Origin: Hyphomicrobiales bacterium
GTDB lineage: Bacteria > Pseudomonadota > Alphaproteobacteria > Rhizobiales > Beijerinckiaceae
Assembly (NCBI GenBank): GCA_930633495.1
Contig: CAKNFJ010000001.1
Location: 1,919,001-1,983,000 of the forward strand
DNA length: 64,000 nt
Direction: 5' to 3'
A program made the position numbers and the translations under genes. Below are positions 16,360-24,838 of the stretch, piece after piece. The notes under the pieces were generated by a model, which was not told where the DNA came from, made no database searches, and was given only the letters and a program-made list of their open reading frames with translations. Within the stretch, counting starts at the first letter, position 1, and each line of letters begins with the position of its first letter.

Positions 16360-17928
16360 TCACTTCATCATGGTCAGCCAGAGCCGCGGCTTGTTGTCCG
16401 AAGCCTGCACGGTCGAGGCGACGCTCGAGCGCATGGCCCAGGCCATCGGCTGCTGGTGCAACGGGATGAAGAGGTGCTGGGCCTTGGCGATCTTCAGCGT
16501 CTCCTTCATCAGCTCGATGCGCTTGGGCGTATCGAGCTCGACCCCGGCCTTGTCGATCAGCGCATCCATGCGCGGATCGCCCCAGCCGCCCCAGTTGAAG
16601 ACACCGCCCGTGCCGCTCTTGGAGTGCAGCACCTGCACCAGCAGGGAGTAGGCATCGATCATCGGCTCGTTGGCCCAGCCGAAGGAGATGACGTCGAAAT
16701 CGCCCTTGACGCGCTTCGGCGTCTGCTGGCTGCGCGGCGCCATGCTGAGGTTCGGCTTGAAGCCGGCACGCGACCACATCGCCGCCACCGCCTGGCAGAA
16801 CTCCTCCTCGTTGACGAGCGAGTCGCTCTGGCAGTTGATCTGGAAGGAGAAGCCGTTGGGATAGCCGGCATCGGCCAGCAGTTTCTTGGCGCCGTTCAGA
16901 TCGAAGGGCAGGCGCTCGTCCTGCGAGGGCTCGTAACCCGGGATCGCCGGGGCGACGAGCGCGCCGGTGTTACGCGACAGCCCGCGCATCGCGCGCTTCT
17001 GCACCGCATCGATGTCGATCGCACGATACAGGGCTTCACGGACGCGGATGTCCTTGAAGGGGTTTTTGTCCTTGACGTCGCTCTCAATCAACTTGTCGCC
17101 GAGGTTGAGCGCGAAGAAGACCGAGCGCAATTCGTTGGTCTGCAGAACCTTGACGTCCGGCGAGGCCGAGAGGCGCGGCAGGTCCTGCAGCGGCGCGACG
17201 TTGGTGTAATCGATCTCGCCGGAAAGCAGCGCCGCGACGCGGGTCGAGGACGAGGTGATCGGCGAGAACTCGATCACGTCGATATTGTGCTTCGGCTTGT
17301 CCCACCAGCTCGGATTCTTGACGAAGACCGTCTTGGAATCGGCGCGCCGGCTCTCGACCTTGAACGGGCCGGTGCCGTTGGCGTTGTCGGTGGCGTAGCC
17401 CTTCACGCCCTTGCCGGAATCGGTCGGCAGCAGCGAATTATTGGCCTCCATCCACTCCTTGTCGAAGATGAAGATGTTGGTGAGATCGTTCAGCAGCAGC
17501 GGATAGGGGCCGTTGACCTCGATCTCGACGGTATAGTCGTCGATCTTCTTCGAGCTCTTGTAGGCCGGCAGATTGCCCTTGAGCGGCGAGGTGTCGTGGG
17601 TGACGCGCGCCAGAGAGGCGATGACGTCGTCGGCGGTGAAGGGATTGCCGTTGTGGAACTTGACGCCTTGGCGCAGCTTGAAGCGCCAGACGGTCGGCGA
17701 CACGGTCTCCCAGGATTCGGCCAGGGCTGGCTCGATCTTGAGGTCGCCGGTATAGCGGACCAGACCTTCATAGACATGGTTCAGAACGGCGAGCGTGAAG
17801 GTCTCGCCGTAGGAATAGGGATCGAGCGAAGCGATCTCGCGCGACGCACCCCATTTGAGCGTCTTCGCCTCGGCGGAACCCGCCAAGGCGAAAGCAGCGA
17901 CGGCCGCCAGCAACCAGGCCTTCTTCAT
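16360..17928 (-). CDS. Periplasmic substrate-binding protein of a peptide-type ABC importer
   Basis: 522 residues, SBP family 5 (DppA/OppA type). A clear Sec signal peptide (MKKAWLLAAVAAFALAGSAEA) precedes the mature start. Family motifs include SYGETFTLAVLNHVYEGLVR and WRFKLRQGVKFHNGNPFTADD. The start at 17928 has the site GGGGAGAG; a longer frame is less likely because the signal peptide starts here. It opens the leftward operon whose later genes are two permeases, an amidohydrolase and two ATPases. The ligand could be a peptide, an opine or another amide; it cannot be told. Confidence 0.92.
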   Translation of the reverse strand: MKKAWLLAAVAAFALAGSAEAKTLKWGASREIASLDPYSYGETFTLAVLNHVYEGLVRYTGDLKIEPALAESWETVSPTVWRFKLRQGVKFHNGNPFTADDVIASLARVTHDTSPLKGNLPAYKSSKKIDDYTVEIEVNGPYPLLLNDLTNIFIFDKEWMEANNSLLPTDSGKGVKGYATDNANGTGPFKVESRRADSKTVFVKNPSWWDKPKHNIDVIEFSPITSSSTRVAALLSGEIDYTNVAPLQDLPRLSASPDVKVLQTNELRSVFFALNLGDKLIESDVKDKNPFKDIRVREALYRAIDIDAVQKRAMRGLSRNTGALVAPAIPGYEPSQDERLPFDLNGAKKLLADAGYPNGFSFQINCQSDSLVNEEEFCQAVAAMWSRAGFKPNLSMAPRSQQTPKRVKGDFDVISFGWANEPMIDAYSLLVQVLHSKSGTGGVFNWGGWGDPRMDALIDKAGVELDTPKRIELMKETLKIAKAQHLFIPLHQQPMAWAMRSSVASTVQASDNKPRLWLTMMK

Positions 17929-18035
17929 TCGACTCTCCCCTTTTTCCGGCACGCCGCGGATGCGCGCGAACCTCGATCACCCTCTGCCGTCCCTTTAGGC
18001 AGCCTGGCGCTTCATGCGCCATTTCGTGTGCAATC

Positions 18036-18077
18036 AGTGATCACTCTTGCATACGATATAAATAGCGTATTGTATGC
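18036..18077. promoter_or_regulatory. Candidate GntR/FCD operator in the divergent promoter region
   Basis: AT-rich DNA between the ABC operon and its divergent regulator holds the perfect palindrome AGTGATCACT (18036-18045) and the separated inverted arms GCATAC (18049-18054) and GTATGC (18072-18077). FCD regulators bind short dyads near their own promoter, so either may be the operator. Binding is inferred. Confidence 0.4.
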
Positions 18078-18170
18078 GATTATTGAAAACAAGCAGAAAC
18101 TGGATTGGAGCCCGCGATCGTGACATTGAGGCCGCGCAAGACGATCACACCAGATCGAAGGAAGGCCGAA

Positions 18171-18875
18171 ATGGGCGAACGTCGCACCCCGGTTCTGCGG
18201 GCGGAATCCGTTTACAGGGCGCTGCGCCGCGCCATCATCGAACAGGCGCTGAAGCCGGGCATGAAGCTGCCGGAGGACTCGATCGGCGAGCAGCTCGGCG
18301 TGAGCCGCACCCTGGTGCGCGAGGCCTTCGGCAGGCTCGCGGTCGAGGGGCTCGTCGAGCTCAAGCCCAATCGCGGCGCCTCCGTCGCCTACCCGACCCT
18401 GGAAGAGGCGCGCGACGTCTTCGAGGTCCGGCGCGGGCTGGAGCGGCTGGTCGCCGAAAGCCTGGCCGGTCGCCTGACATCCGCCCAGGCAGCCGAACTC
18501 GAAGCCCATGTCGAGCAGGAAGAACGGGCGCATGAGCAGGACGGGCCGGAGTCGATCCGCCTCTCCGGCGAATTCCACATCAAGCTCGCCACCATGACCG
18601 GCAATGCGCTGCTGCTGCGCTACGTCAAGGAAGCCTCGTCGCGCTGCTCGCTGATCCTCGCGATCTACGGACGGCCGCACTCCAGCGAATGCGCCGTCTC
18701 GGAGCATCGCCAGCTGATCGAAGCACTGCGCGCCGGCGATGCCGCCCGCGCCGCCGACCTGATGGACCATCATCTGCGCGCCGTCGTGACACGCGCGCTG
18801 CTGACGCCGCGCGTCGAGCGCGACATCCGCGACGTCCTCGCCCCCTACGCCCTCAGCGAGGGCCTGAATCCTTGA
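18171..18875 (+). CDS. GntR family transcriptional regulator, FCD (FadR) subfamily
   Basis: 234 residues. A winged helix at about 10-75 (SVYRALRRAIIEQALKPGMK, then EQLGVSRTLVREAFGRLAVE) is followed by an all-helical FCD effector domain at about 85-215 with the metal-site histidines typical of the group (FHIKLA, SEHRQLIEAL, DHHL). The start at 18171 has AAGGAAGG upstream; a TTG at 18105 in frame is less likely. It is divergent from the peptide-type ABC operon and probably represses it until the substrate or a breakdown product binds. Confidence 0.85.
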   Translation: MGERRTPVLRAESVYRALRRAIIEQALKPGMKLPEDSIGEQLGVSRTLVREAFGRLAVEGLVELKPNRGASVAYPTLEEARDVFEVRRGLERLVAESLAGRLTSAQAAELEAHVEQEERAHEQDGPESIRLSGEFHIKLATMTGNALLLRYVKEASSRCSLILAIYGRPHSSECAVSEHRQLIEALRAGDAARAADLMDHHLRAVVTRALLTPRVERDIRDVLAPYALSEGLNP

Positions 18876-18950
18876 CAGATCCGCTCCCATTGGAGACCGC
18901 CGACGCGCATCGGCTCCCCTGCCCAACGGAATAATCGGCGCACAAATCCA

Positions 18951-18997
18951 TGCATCAGATGCAGATCAATTAGTCTTTAGCCTATTTGATCTGCATC
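18951..18997. promoter_or_regulatory. Large symmetric element: three linked half-sites before the hydrolase gene
   Basis: The 321-nt gap 18876-19196 has no gene. It contains a perfect 12-nt inverted repeat, GATGCAGATCAA (18958-18969) and TTGATCTGCATC (18986-18997), separated by 16 nt. The left arm overlaps a second perfect dyad, TGCATC-A-GATGCA (18951-18963). This looks like a multi-site operator for the downstream hydrolase gene, or a strong stem-loop. The rest of the gap shows nothing clear. Confidence 0.5.
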
Positions 18998-19196
18998 AAG
19001 AACATTCCGCCCCCTGCGCTCAAGCCATGGCAGGCGGGGCCTCGATGCGCCATTCTGCCACCAACCGGTCCCAACGGCCAGATCAAGGCTGAACGACCGG
19101 AGGGCAGGCGACCCAACGTTTCAGGGAGGACGGGGCCATGTTCGGGACGATGGGCGCCAGCCGCGGCATCTCACGTCGCCTTCCAAGGAGGCGCGT

Positions 19197-20012
19197 ATGA
19201 CCGCCATTGCCGACATCACCGATTTCAAGGTCACGACTCCGGACGGCGCGATCCTGCACGCCTTCAAGGAAGGGCACGGCCAGCCGCTGCTGCTGGTCAG
19301 CGGCTTGAGCGGCAGCGCCGCCTTCTGGAAGGATATCGCCGCGACGCTGTCGCGCTCGTTCCAGGTGATCCGCTTCGACCAGCGCGGCATCGGAGCCAGC
19401 ACGCGCGGCGACGCCGCCTGCGACATCGAGCTGCTCGCCCGCGACAGCCTCGCCGTCCTCGATGCCGCCGGCGTCGAGCGGGCCGTGGTGCTCGGCCATT
19501 CGACTGGCGGATGCATCGCCCAGACCATCGCCAAGCTCGCCCCCGGGCGTATCGATGGCCTGATCCTCAGCGCAAGCTGGCTGGCTCCGAGCCGCTTCCT
19601 GAACGCCCTGTTCGGCGCGCGGCTCGCGGTCCTCGAGGCGGACCCTTACGCCTATGCCGCGATTTCGATCCTTGGCGGCTACCAGCCGCGCTGGATCGAG
19701 CAGAACTGGCATATCTACGATGCGGCTCTGGAGGCGGCGCCCGTCAGCGAACATGCCAAGACCGTCACGCGCGAGCGGCTCAACGCGCTGCTCGCCTTCG
19801 ACGGCACGGCCGATATCGACGCGCTGCCGATGCCCATCCTGATCCTCGGCACGCGCGACGACATGGTCGTGCCCGTCTATCATCAAGAGGCTCTCGCCGC
19901 CGCCCTGCCCGGATGCCGCCGGGCCATCATGGAAACCGGCGGGCACCTGTTCCCGGTCTCGCGGCCGGACGCCTTCACGGCCACCGTGGCGGAATGGATC
20001 GGCGAGCTCTGA
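19197..20012 (+). CDS. Alpha/beta-fold hydrolase
   Basis: 271 residues with the full alpha/beta-hydrolase pattern: oxyanion region LLVSGLSGSAAFW, nucleophile S102 in GHSTGG, acid D221 or D222 in LGTRDD, and H250 in ETGGHLFP. The start at 19197 follows a strong AAGGAGG. It lies next to the GntR regulator of the ABC/amidohydrolase operon on the far side of a large palindrome and could act on the same compound class. RutD-like or esterase activity is possible; the substrate is unknown. Confidence 0.82.
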   Translation: MTAIADITDFKVTTPDGAILHAFKEGHGQPLLLVSGLSGSAAFWKDIAATLSRSFQVIRFDQRGIGASTRGDAACDIELLARDSLAVLDAAGVERAVVLGHSTGGCIAQTIAKLAPGRIDGLILSASWLAPSRFLNALFGARLAVLEADPYAYAAISILGGYQPRWIEQNWHIYDAALEAAPVSEHAKTVTRERLNALLAFDGTADIDALPMPILILGTRDDMVVPVYHQEALAAALPGCRRAIMETGGHLFPVSRPDAFTATVAEWIGEL

Positions 20013-20108
20013 GACGGAGATACGGAAGCCACGGCGCCGCGCGGCGAAATGGCCCATGCGACGCGGCGCGACTTCGGGTTAAATGAGAACGCTTCCAAGT
20101 CGAAAGAC

Positions 20109-20501
20109 ATGCCCATGCGCGCGCTTCTCCCGAGCCTTCTCCTCGTCCTGCCCTTCCTTGCCCAACCGGCCGCCGCACAGGACGCCGCTGCCGGCGAACG
20201 CTCCTTCAACAAGTGCCGCGCCTGCCACCAGATCGGCGAAAGCGCGCGTAATCTGGTCGGCCCCGAGCTCAACGGCCTGATCGGGCGGCACTCCGGCGCG
20301 GTCGAGGGCTACAGCTATTCGGCCGCCAACAAGAACTCCGGCCTGGTCTGGGACGAGACCACCTTCAGCGACTACATCAAGGATCCGCGGGCCAAGATTC
20401 CCGGCACCAAGATGATCTTCGCCGGCATCAAGAGCGAGAAGGAGATCAAGGATCTGATCGCCTTCCTCAAGCAGTTCGACAAGGACGGCAAGAAGCTCTG
20501 A
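20109..20501 (+). CDS. Class I c-type cytochrome (cytochrome c2/c550-like), periplasmic
   Basis: 130 residues. A signal peptide with Ala-rich cleavage region (AQPAAAQ) is followed by the haem motif CRACH (C36, C39, H40) and the distal ligand M102 in [11 protein letters not shown]. The length and the [13 protein letters not shown] stretch are typical of mitochondrial-like cytochrome c2. It would shuttle electrons in the periplasm. ATGs at 20109 and 20115 are both possible. It is followed by nhaA but has no functional link that can be seen. Confidence 0.9.
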   Translation: MPMRALLPSLLLVLPFLAQPAAAQDAAAGERSFNKCRACHQIGESARNLVGPELNGLIGRHSGAVEGYSYSAANKNSGLVWDETTFSDYIKDPRAKIPGTKMIFAGIKSEKEIKDLIAFLKQFDKDGKKL

Positions 20502-20583
20502 TCCGCTCTGCGGCATCAGCGAATTTGGTCATTACCACCGGCCTGTCGTATCTCCGTCTGCCCGATCGACAGAGGAGAGCTTG

Positions 20584-21783
20584 ATGGCCGGCCCCGCCCC
20601 ACGCGCGAACAGACCCCTTTCCGCCCTGCGGGACTTCCTGCATAGCGAGGCTGCGGGCGGCATCGTGCTGATGGCAGTAGCGGCGCTCGCGCTCATCATC
20701 GCCAACTCGCCGGCTGCGCCCTTCTATTTCGGCTCGCTGAAGAGCTATGTGCTCGGGCTTTCCGTCCTGCACTGGATCAACGACGCCCTGATGGCGGTGT
20801 TCTTCCTGCTCGTCGGGCTGGAGATCAAGCGCGAGATGCTGGACGGGCAGCTTTCCAGCTGGGCGCGCCGGGCCTTGCCGGGCTTCACCGCGCTCGGCGG
20901 CATGATCGTTCCCGCCCTGATCTTCGTCGCCCTCAACCGCAATGCGCCCGACAGCCTGCCCGGCTGGGCGATCCCCACCGCCACCGACATCGCCTTCGCG
21001 CTCGGCGTGCTCTCGCTGCTGGGGCCGCGCGTCCCCGCCTCGCTCAAGGTCTTCCTGACGGCGCTCGCCATCCTCGACGATCTCGGCGCGGTGATCATCA
21101 TCGCCGTCTTCTACACGGAAGGTCTGTCCGGCCTGTATCTCGGCCTCGCGGTGGCGACGCTCGCCGTGCTCGCCGGCCTCAACCGCTTCGGCGTGATGCG
21201 CCTTGCGCCCTATCTCCTGCTCGGCATCGTGCTCTGGTATTTCACCCTGAAATCCGGCATCCACGCGACGCTGGCGGGCGTCGCGCTGGCCCTGACCATT
21301 CCGCTGAAGCCCTCCCCGGCCAGGCCCGACGACGTCACCTCGCCGCTGCACCGGCTGGAGCACGGGCTTCACCCTTACGTCGCCTTCCTGGTCATCCCCA
21401 TCTTCGGCTTCGCCAATGCCGGCGTCCCCTTCACCGGCCTCGGGCTTTCGACGCTCGCCGCGCCCTTGCCCCTCGGCGTCATGCTCGGCCTCTTCCTCGG
21501 CAAGCAGATCGGCGTCGTCGCCTTCGGCTGGCTCGCGATCCGGGCCGGGCTGGCCGACCTGCCGGCGCGCGCCTCCTGGGCGCAGTTCTACGGCATCGCC
21601 CTGCTCTGCGGCATCGGCTTCACCATGAGCCTGTTCATCGGGCTGCTCGCCTTCCCCTATTCGGAGGCGCTGCAGGGACAGACCAAGATCGGCGTGCTGG
21701 CCGGCTCGCTGCTCTCCGGGCTCGGCGGCTGGCTGCTGCTGCGGTTCTCGTCCAGCCAGACCAATCCGGCGAAACAGGGCTGA
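20584..21783 (+). CDS. nhaA: Na+/H+ antiporter NhaA
   Basis: 399 residues with about 12 membrane helices. The two motifs of NhaA are present: [17 protein letters not shown] (D135) and [17 protein letters not shown] (D165, D166), which align with D133, D163 and D164 of the E. coli protein. It exports Na+ in exchange for protons in pH and salt homeostasis. The ATG at 20584 follows GAGGAGAG; a TTG directly before it is in frame. It appears to be transcribed alone. Confidence 0.95.
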   Translation: MAGPAPRANRPLSALRDFLHSEAAGGIVLMAVAALALIIANSPAAPFYFGSLKSYVLGLSVLHWINDALMAVFFLLVGLEIKREMLDGQLSSWARRALPGFTALGGMIVPALIFVALNRNAPDSLPGWAIPTATDIAFALGVLSLLGPRVPASLKVFLTALAILDDLGAVIIIAVFYTEGLSGLYLGLAVATLAVLAGLNRFGVMRLAPYLLLGIVLWYFTLKSGIHATLAGVALALTIPLKPSPARPDDVTSPLHRLEHGLHPYVAFLVIPIFGFANAGVPFTGLGLSTLAAPLPLGVMLGLFLGKQIGVVAFGWLAIRAGLADLPARASWAQFYGIALLCGIGFTMSLFIGLLAFPYSEALQGQTKIGVLAGSLLSGLGGWLLLRFSSSQTNPAKQG

Positions 21784-21908
21784 CCGATTCACTTTTTCGG
21801 CAGAACGCCTCTTCCATTTCTTCCAAGCGGTGCAATATTTATTCGCTTCGGCAGCCATCCTGATTCGCAGCCGGACTGGCTGCAGCCTGGAAGGAGCGCT
21901 CGGCATCG

Positions 21909-22358
21909 ATGAAGAAGGCGAAGCGGAAAGCAGGGGAGAAGCGATCGCAGATCGCCGCCATGCCGATCCGCCATGCGGCCGACGGGTCGACGGAAATCCT
22001 GCTCGTCACCTCCCGCACCACGCGCCGCTGGATCGTGCCCAAGGGCTGGCCGATGAAAGGCCTGAAGGACCGCGACGCCGCGGCCCGCGAAGCCTTCGAG
22101 GAAGCCGGCGTGATCGGGCGCATCAGCCGCGAGCCGGCCGGACGCTACACCTACTGGAAGCGGATGAACGACCATTTCGCTCTCTGCGAGGTCAAGCTCT
22201 ACCTGCTCGAGGTCGAGAAGCAGAACGACAGCTTCGCCGAGCAGCACCAGCGCGACCTGCACTGGTTCAAGCTGGCAGACGCCGCCGATCTGGTCGACGA
22301 GCCTGAGCTCAGCACGGCCATCCGCAAGCTGGAAACGCGGCTGGCCATCGCCGCCTGA
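21909..22358 (+). CDS. NUDIX hydrolase, DIPP-like
   Basis: 149 residues. The Nudix core REAFEEAG (60-67) is intact with the metal-binding glutamates, and the lead-in PKGWPMKGLKDRDAA is like that of diphosphoinositol-polyphosphate/dinucleoside-polyphosphate hydrolases. The upstream glutamate of the classic box is replaced by Leu (L52), as is usual in this subgroup. It would cleave a nucleoside-diphosphate-linked compound; the substrate is unknown. The start at 21909 gives a basic N-terminus. Confidence 0.85.
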   Translation: MKKAKRKAGEKRSQIAAMPIRHAADGSTEILLVTSRTTRRWIVPKGWPMKGLKDRDAAAREAFEEAGVIGRISREPAGRYTYWKRMNDHFALCEVKLYLLEVEKQNDSFAEQHQRDLHWFKLADAADLVDEPELSTAIRKLETRLAIAA

Positions 22359-22477
22359 GACGCACTCCCCGAAACAGGTGCCATCCCTCGCCCGCGCCAT
22401 TGCGCGGGCGTTTGGCATCGAGCGGCGCGGAAGGCAGCGAACATAGGGCTTGGGCGGAGACGCCCGGGATTGGTTTC

Positions 22478-22951
22478 TCAGACGAAGCCGACCCAGCGGC
22501 CCGCGACCAGCACGGCAAGCCAGAGCGTGAAGGAAGCGAGCGCGCTCGCCCGCACGCGCGCAGCCGGACGCTCCGTCGCGAGCGCCGCCGCCAGCGCCCC
22601 ACCGCGATGCTGGATCGCGATATTGGCGAGCGCCAGCCCGAGCAGGCCGAGCTTCCAGAGGAAAGCCGGGTTCGCCGCATATTCCAGCGGCTTCACCGTG
22701 AACAGCCAGGCGCCGGTCAGCAAGGCGAGCGCGAGGCCGAACCCGGCGGCCCGCGTCAGGAATGGCGCGAGCATGGCGAGCGGCGCGCCGCGGATCAGCC
22801 CGGCGAGTCGCAGATCGAGCGGCAGGATGGCGCCGACGAGCAGCCCGATGCCGAGGATATGCGCGGCATTGACGAAGAGATAGGCCGTGCCGGAGCGCTG
22901 CAGCCACAGCGCGCCCGGCCAATGCCCCGACGCTTCGAGCAGCGCCGCCAT
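22478..22951 (-). CDS. Four-helix membrane protein (DUF6644-like)
   Basis: About 157 residues with four hydrophobic segments: AYLFVNAAHILGIGLLVGAI, FLTRAAGFGLALALLTGAWL, LWKLGLLGLALANIAI and a C-terminal ASFTLWLAVLVAG. A conserved histidine (AAHILG) in the first span resembles haem- or copper-linked small membrane proteins such as CopD-like families. It is downstream of the exported DUF6152-like protein on the same strand, and the two probably work together. I do not know the function; the family name is from memory and uncertain. Confidence 0.65.
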   Translation of the reverse strand: MAALLEASGHWPGALWLQRSGTAYLFVNAAHILGIGLLVGAILPLDLRLAGLIRGAPLAMLAPFLTRAAGFGLALALLTGAWLFTVKPLEYAANPAFLWKLGLLGLALANIAIQHRGGALAAALATERPAARVRASALASFTLWLAVLVAGRWVGFV

Positions 22952-23033
22952 CACGGGGCTGCCGCGCCCATGCCATCATCCGTTTTCAGCATCGGCCTTC
23001 CTCGAAAACCGGGTCCCAGATTTCGGGCCGACG

Positions 23034-23420
23034 CTAGTTCGTCCGGATGCGCTCCGGATACATGTCGTAGTTCTTGCCGGCGATGGTGATGCGCACCGCC
23101 TTCATGTGCAGCTTGCTCTTGTCGAGATGGCGGTTGCCCAGCGCCGTGACGGCATCACCGGGCTTCGCCGTATCGCCACGGAAGCCGGAGCGCTCGGTCT
23201 GATTGGGATTGCCGAGATCGACCTGCCAGAGCCCTCCCTGCGCCTCGACCATCAGCATCGGATGCGGCGGCGCCATCGAGATCTGGCGTATCGTGCCCTG
23301 CAGGGTCATCTGCTCGCCCTCGGCCCAGGACCAGCCATGATGGGCGAGCGCCGGGCCGGCAATCGCGGCGGCAAGGCCGGCCAGCGCGAGCGGCAGGCGG
23401 CGGCGGTTCAGCGTCGTCAT
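23034..23420 (-). CDS. Exported small protein, DUF6152-like
   Basis: 128 residues. A signal peptide (RRRLPLALAGLAAAIAGPALA) ends before AHHGWSWAEGE. The mature part holds a short beta domain with MTLQGTIRQISMAPPHPMLM, DLGNPNQTERSGF and KPGDAVTALGNRH. Proteins starting AHHGW at the mature end are recognised as DUF6152. The HH near the mature N-terminus could bind metal. It is followed 82 nt later by a four-helix membrane protein, an arrangement suggesting a two-gene unit. Confidence 0.7.
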   Translation of the reverse strand: MTTLNRRRLPLALAGLAAAIAGPALAHHGWSWAEGEQMTLQGTIRQISMAPPHPMLMVEAQGGLWQVDLGNPNQTERSGFRGDTAKPGDAVTALGNRHLDKSKLHMKAVRITIAGKNYDMYPERIRTN

Positions 23421-23575
23421 GCAACCTCTCCCCGGTGAATGCGCCCGGCGGGCGCTGCTCCCGACAACCAGCCTGCCACGGCACGGTTGCGCCCGGCCCA
23501 TCACATCTGCGTTGGCGCTGGCGCGCAGCATCAAGTTGACGTAAGGTCATTCGACTCCCGACACAGGGCCAGGCG

Positions 23576-24382
23576 ATGCCCGACCAGACACGCCATGACT
23601 CATGGCAGGCCGGCGAGAATTATGATCGCTATATGGGGCGCTGGAGCCGCGAGCTCGCGCCGCGCTTCGTCGACTGGCTGAATCCCCTGCCCGGCTTCGA
23701 CTGGCTCGATGTCGGCTGCGGCACCGGCGCGCTCACCGAGGCGCTTCTGGGGGCGGCGGTTCCGGTCAGCATCGTCGCGGTCGATCCCTCGGAAGGCTTC
23801 CTCGCGCTGGCGCGCGCGCGCATCGCCGATCCGCGCGTCGATTTTCGCGAGGGCAGCGCCGAGGCGCTGCCGGTCGAGACCGCGAGCTGCGACGCCGCGG
23901 TCGCGGCGCTGGTGCTCAACTTCGTGACGGACCGGGACGCGGCCCTGGCGGAGATGCGCCGCGCGGTCAGGCCGGGCGGGATCGTCGGCTTCTGCGTCTG
24001 GGACTATCCGGGCGGCGGCATGCAGTTCATGCGCGCCTTCTGGACCGCCGCGACGACGCTGGACCCGCAGGCTGCCGATCTCACCGAGGCGCAGCGCTTT
24101 CCGTTCTGCACCGCGCAGGCGCTGACCGAGCTGGCGACGACCGCCGGGCTGACCGATATCGCCTGCGAAGCGATCAGCATCCCGACGCTGTTCCGCGATT
24201 TCGACGATCTCTGGCAGCCCTTCACCCTCGGCACCGGCCCGGCGCCGGGCTATTGCGCGAGCCTGCCGCCCGAGGCGCGCGAGCAGCTACGGCTGCGGCT
24301 GCGCGAAAGCCTGCCGACGGCGGCCGATGGCAGCATCCCGCTCGCGGCCCGCGCCTGGGCCGTGCAGGGCATTTCGCCCTGA
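23576..24382 (+). CDS. Class I SAM-dependent methyltransferase
   Basis: 268 residues of the Methyltransf_11/25 type. Motif I is WLDVGCGTGALTEALLG, motif II VAVDPSEGFLALARAR, and the post-II acidic region DFREGSAEALPVETASCDAAV. The C-terminal half with PTLFRDFDDLWQPFTLGTGP resembles small-molecule methyltransferases. Substrate unknown. The start at 23576 follows a moderate CAGGGCCAGG site. No operon partner is seen. Confidence 0.85.
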   Translation: MPDQTRHDSWQAGENYDRYMGRWSRELAPRFVDWLNPLPGFDWLDVGCGTGALTEALLGAAVPVSIVAVDPSEGFLALARARIADPRVDFREGSAEALPVETASCDAAVAALVLNFVTDRDAALAEMRRAVRPGGIVGFCVWDYPGGGMQFMRAFWTAATTLDPQAADLTEAQRFPFCTAQALTELATTAGLTDIACEAISIPTLFRDFDDLWQPFTLGTGPAPGYCASLPPEAREQLRLRLRESLPTAADGSIPLAARAWAVQGISP

Positions 24383-24471
24383 GGCAGGCGCGGCGCGCGA
24401 GACAAAGGCGAGACGAAAGCAAAGATGGATGGGGCGATCGTAGTGGGAGGATATGCGATAGCGCCTCCACC

Positions 24472-24593
24472 GTGATGGTCGGGCTCGTCCCGACCATCCA
24501 CGTCTTGGCCGTAGCTGCGCGAGCCAATTCCGATGAGACCGCCTGCCGGCAACGCCGCAAGACGTGGATGCTCGGCACAAGGCCGAGCATGAC
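24472..24593. repeat. Intergenic palindromic repeat, family B, copy 2
   Basis: GTGATGGTCGGGCTCGTCCC and CCATCCACGTCTTG at the left match inverted GACGTGGATGCTCGGCACAA and GCCGAGCATGAC at the right. The layout is the same as at 10623-10713, but with a longer centre. It is part of a 456-nt gene-free stretch (24383-24838) that is almost wholly made of repeats. Confidence 0.75.
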
Positions 24594-24616
24594 GCGGGGC
24601 ACTGGAACCGCGACGC

Positions 24617-24766
24617 TATCCTTCTCCCGGAGGGGAGAAGGTGGCGCGGAGCGCCGGATGAGGGTGTGCGGCTTCAATAAGAGGCGCTGCGGCGCCGTTG
24701 CGGCTTGGCGATAAGCGGCAGGCCCTCACTCAGCCCCTGTCCCATCCGGGAGAGGGGTTCCCCGCG
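24617..24766. repeat. Intergenic palindromic repeat, family A, copy 2 (inverted relative to copy 1)
   Basis: The segment runs from CCTTCTCCCGGAGGGGAGAA to CCCATCCGGGAGAGGGGTTC. Read on the other strand it follows the layout of 1107-1249 closely, including GAGGGCCTGCC and CCCTCATCCGGC. The remaining 72 nt to the next gene hold a small GC hairpin and nothing else clear. Confidence 0.75.
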
Positions 24767-24838
24767 TCTCACTTCATCGCGCATCGAACATTTGCTTTGG
24801 GAACGGCAAAGCTCGGCCTTTGGCCGGGCCATAAGGCA

